Shown here piece after piece: positions 13,341 to 13,445 of a DNA stretch of 13,445 nt (positions are counted from its first letter, which is position 1; each line of letters begins with the position of its first letter). The position numbers were made by a program, and so were the translations under genes. This DNA comes from an uncultured Bacteroidia bacterium (lineage in GTDB: Bacteria; Bacteroidota; Bacteroidia; Bacteroidales; UBA932): the NCBI GenBank assembly GCA_902767355.1, contig CACXHG010000126.1:1-13445 (forward strand), read 5' to 3'. A model generated the notes under the pieces. That model was not told the DNA's origin, ran no database searches, and worked only from the letters and a program-made list of their open reading frames with translations.

Positions 13341-13445
13341 GTGAAAAGGATTTTCACTGCAATCGTTTTGACGCTCTCTCTGTTTGCAGCATTCGGCTGC
13401 AAGCAGAAGGGCGCAAACGATTTTATAGGGGTACAGATGTACTCC
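13341..13445 (+). CDS. Lipoprotein, probable sugar phosphate isomerase/epimerase-like TIM barrel, 3' end cut by window edge
   Basis: A GTG start at 13341 opens 35 codons that run off the window. The peptide has a basic start (MKRIFT), a hydrophobic stretch and the lipobox AFGC with cysteine 20. Then come KQKGANDF and IGVQMYS. I-G-x-Q-x-Y-S is the usual first beta strand of sugar phosphate isomerase/epimerase (xylose isomerase-like TIM barrel) proteins in exported operons of this type. The basic residues after the cysteine again suggest a periplasmic-facing lipoprotein. In the proposed pathway this gene would supply the hydratase that turns the 3-keto-glycal intermediate into a 3-keto sugar, but only the N-terminus is visible. 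It starts 19 nt after the DUF1080 lipoprotein in the same operon. Confidence 0.7.
   Translation, partial: MKRIFTAIVLTLSLFAAFGCKQKGANDFIGVQMYS

Overview
The window looks like a chromosomal segment from a GC-rich member of the Bacteroidota, most likely order Bacteroidales. The evidence is the housekeeping protein types (a Bacteroidetes-type succinate dehydrogenase cytochrome b, a short MiaA variant), a BACON-domain lipoprotein, lipoprotein and Tat signals typical of the phylum, few Shine-Dalgarno sequences, and repeated TAnnTTTG promoter -7 boxes just upstream of genes. Genus cannot be resolved by reading alone. No tRNA, rRNA, CRISPR array, insertion sequence or phage gene was seen.

Left part (1-6707), mostly core genes. 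A truncated two-helix membrane protein (minus strand) is divergent from a plus-strand run: a membrane-anchored coiled-coil protein, hemW (radical SAM haem chaperone) and miaA (tRNA isopentenyltransferase). miaA converges on and overlaps the minus-strand pair pyrH-frr (UMP kinase, ribosome recycling factor). Divergent from pyrH is sdhC, which lacks the usual sdhA and sdhB downstream. It is followed by a hairpin-rich GC-rich spacer with a good intrinsic terminator. Next come a BACON / choice-of-anchor-J-like lipoprotein and smpB, 3 nt apart.

Right part (6708-13445), a five-gene co-directional cassette that runs off the window: a Tat-exported Gfo/Idh/MocA oxidoreductase, a secreted 965-residue HEAT-repeat protein with two DUF1080 domains, a second Tat-exported Gfo/Idh/MocA oxidoreductase, a DUF1080 lipoprotein, and the first 35 codons of a lipoprotein that begins like a sugar phosphate isomerase/epimerase TIM barrel. 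Gaps are 18-33 nt with no internal terminator. This content matches the 3-keto-glycoside route of glycoside cleavage (C3 oxidation, elimination by DUF1080 proteins, hydration by a TIM-barrel protein, C3 reduction), known to me from the Bacteroides thetaiotaomicron BT2156-BT2160 type locus. Every product carries an export signal, so the pathway is predicted to work in the cell envelope. The unusual parts are the HEAT-DUF1080-DUF1080 fusion and a perfect 11-bp inverted repeat across the promoter and leader, which looks like an operator. No SusC/SusD pair, classical glycoside hydrolase or regulator gene lies next to the cassette inside the window.
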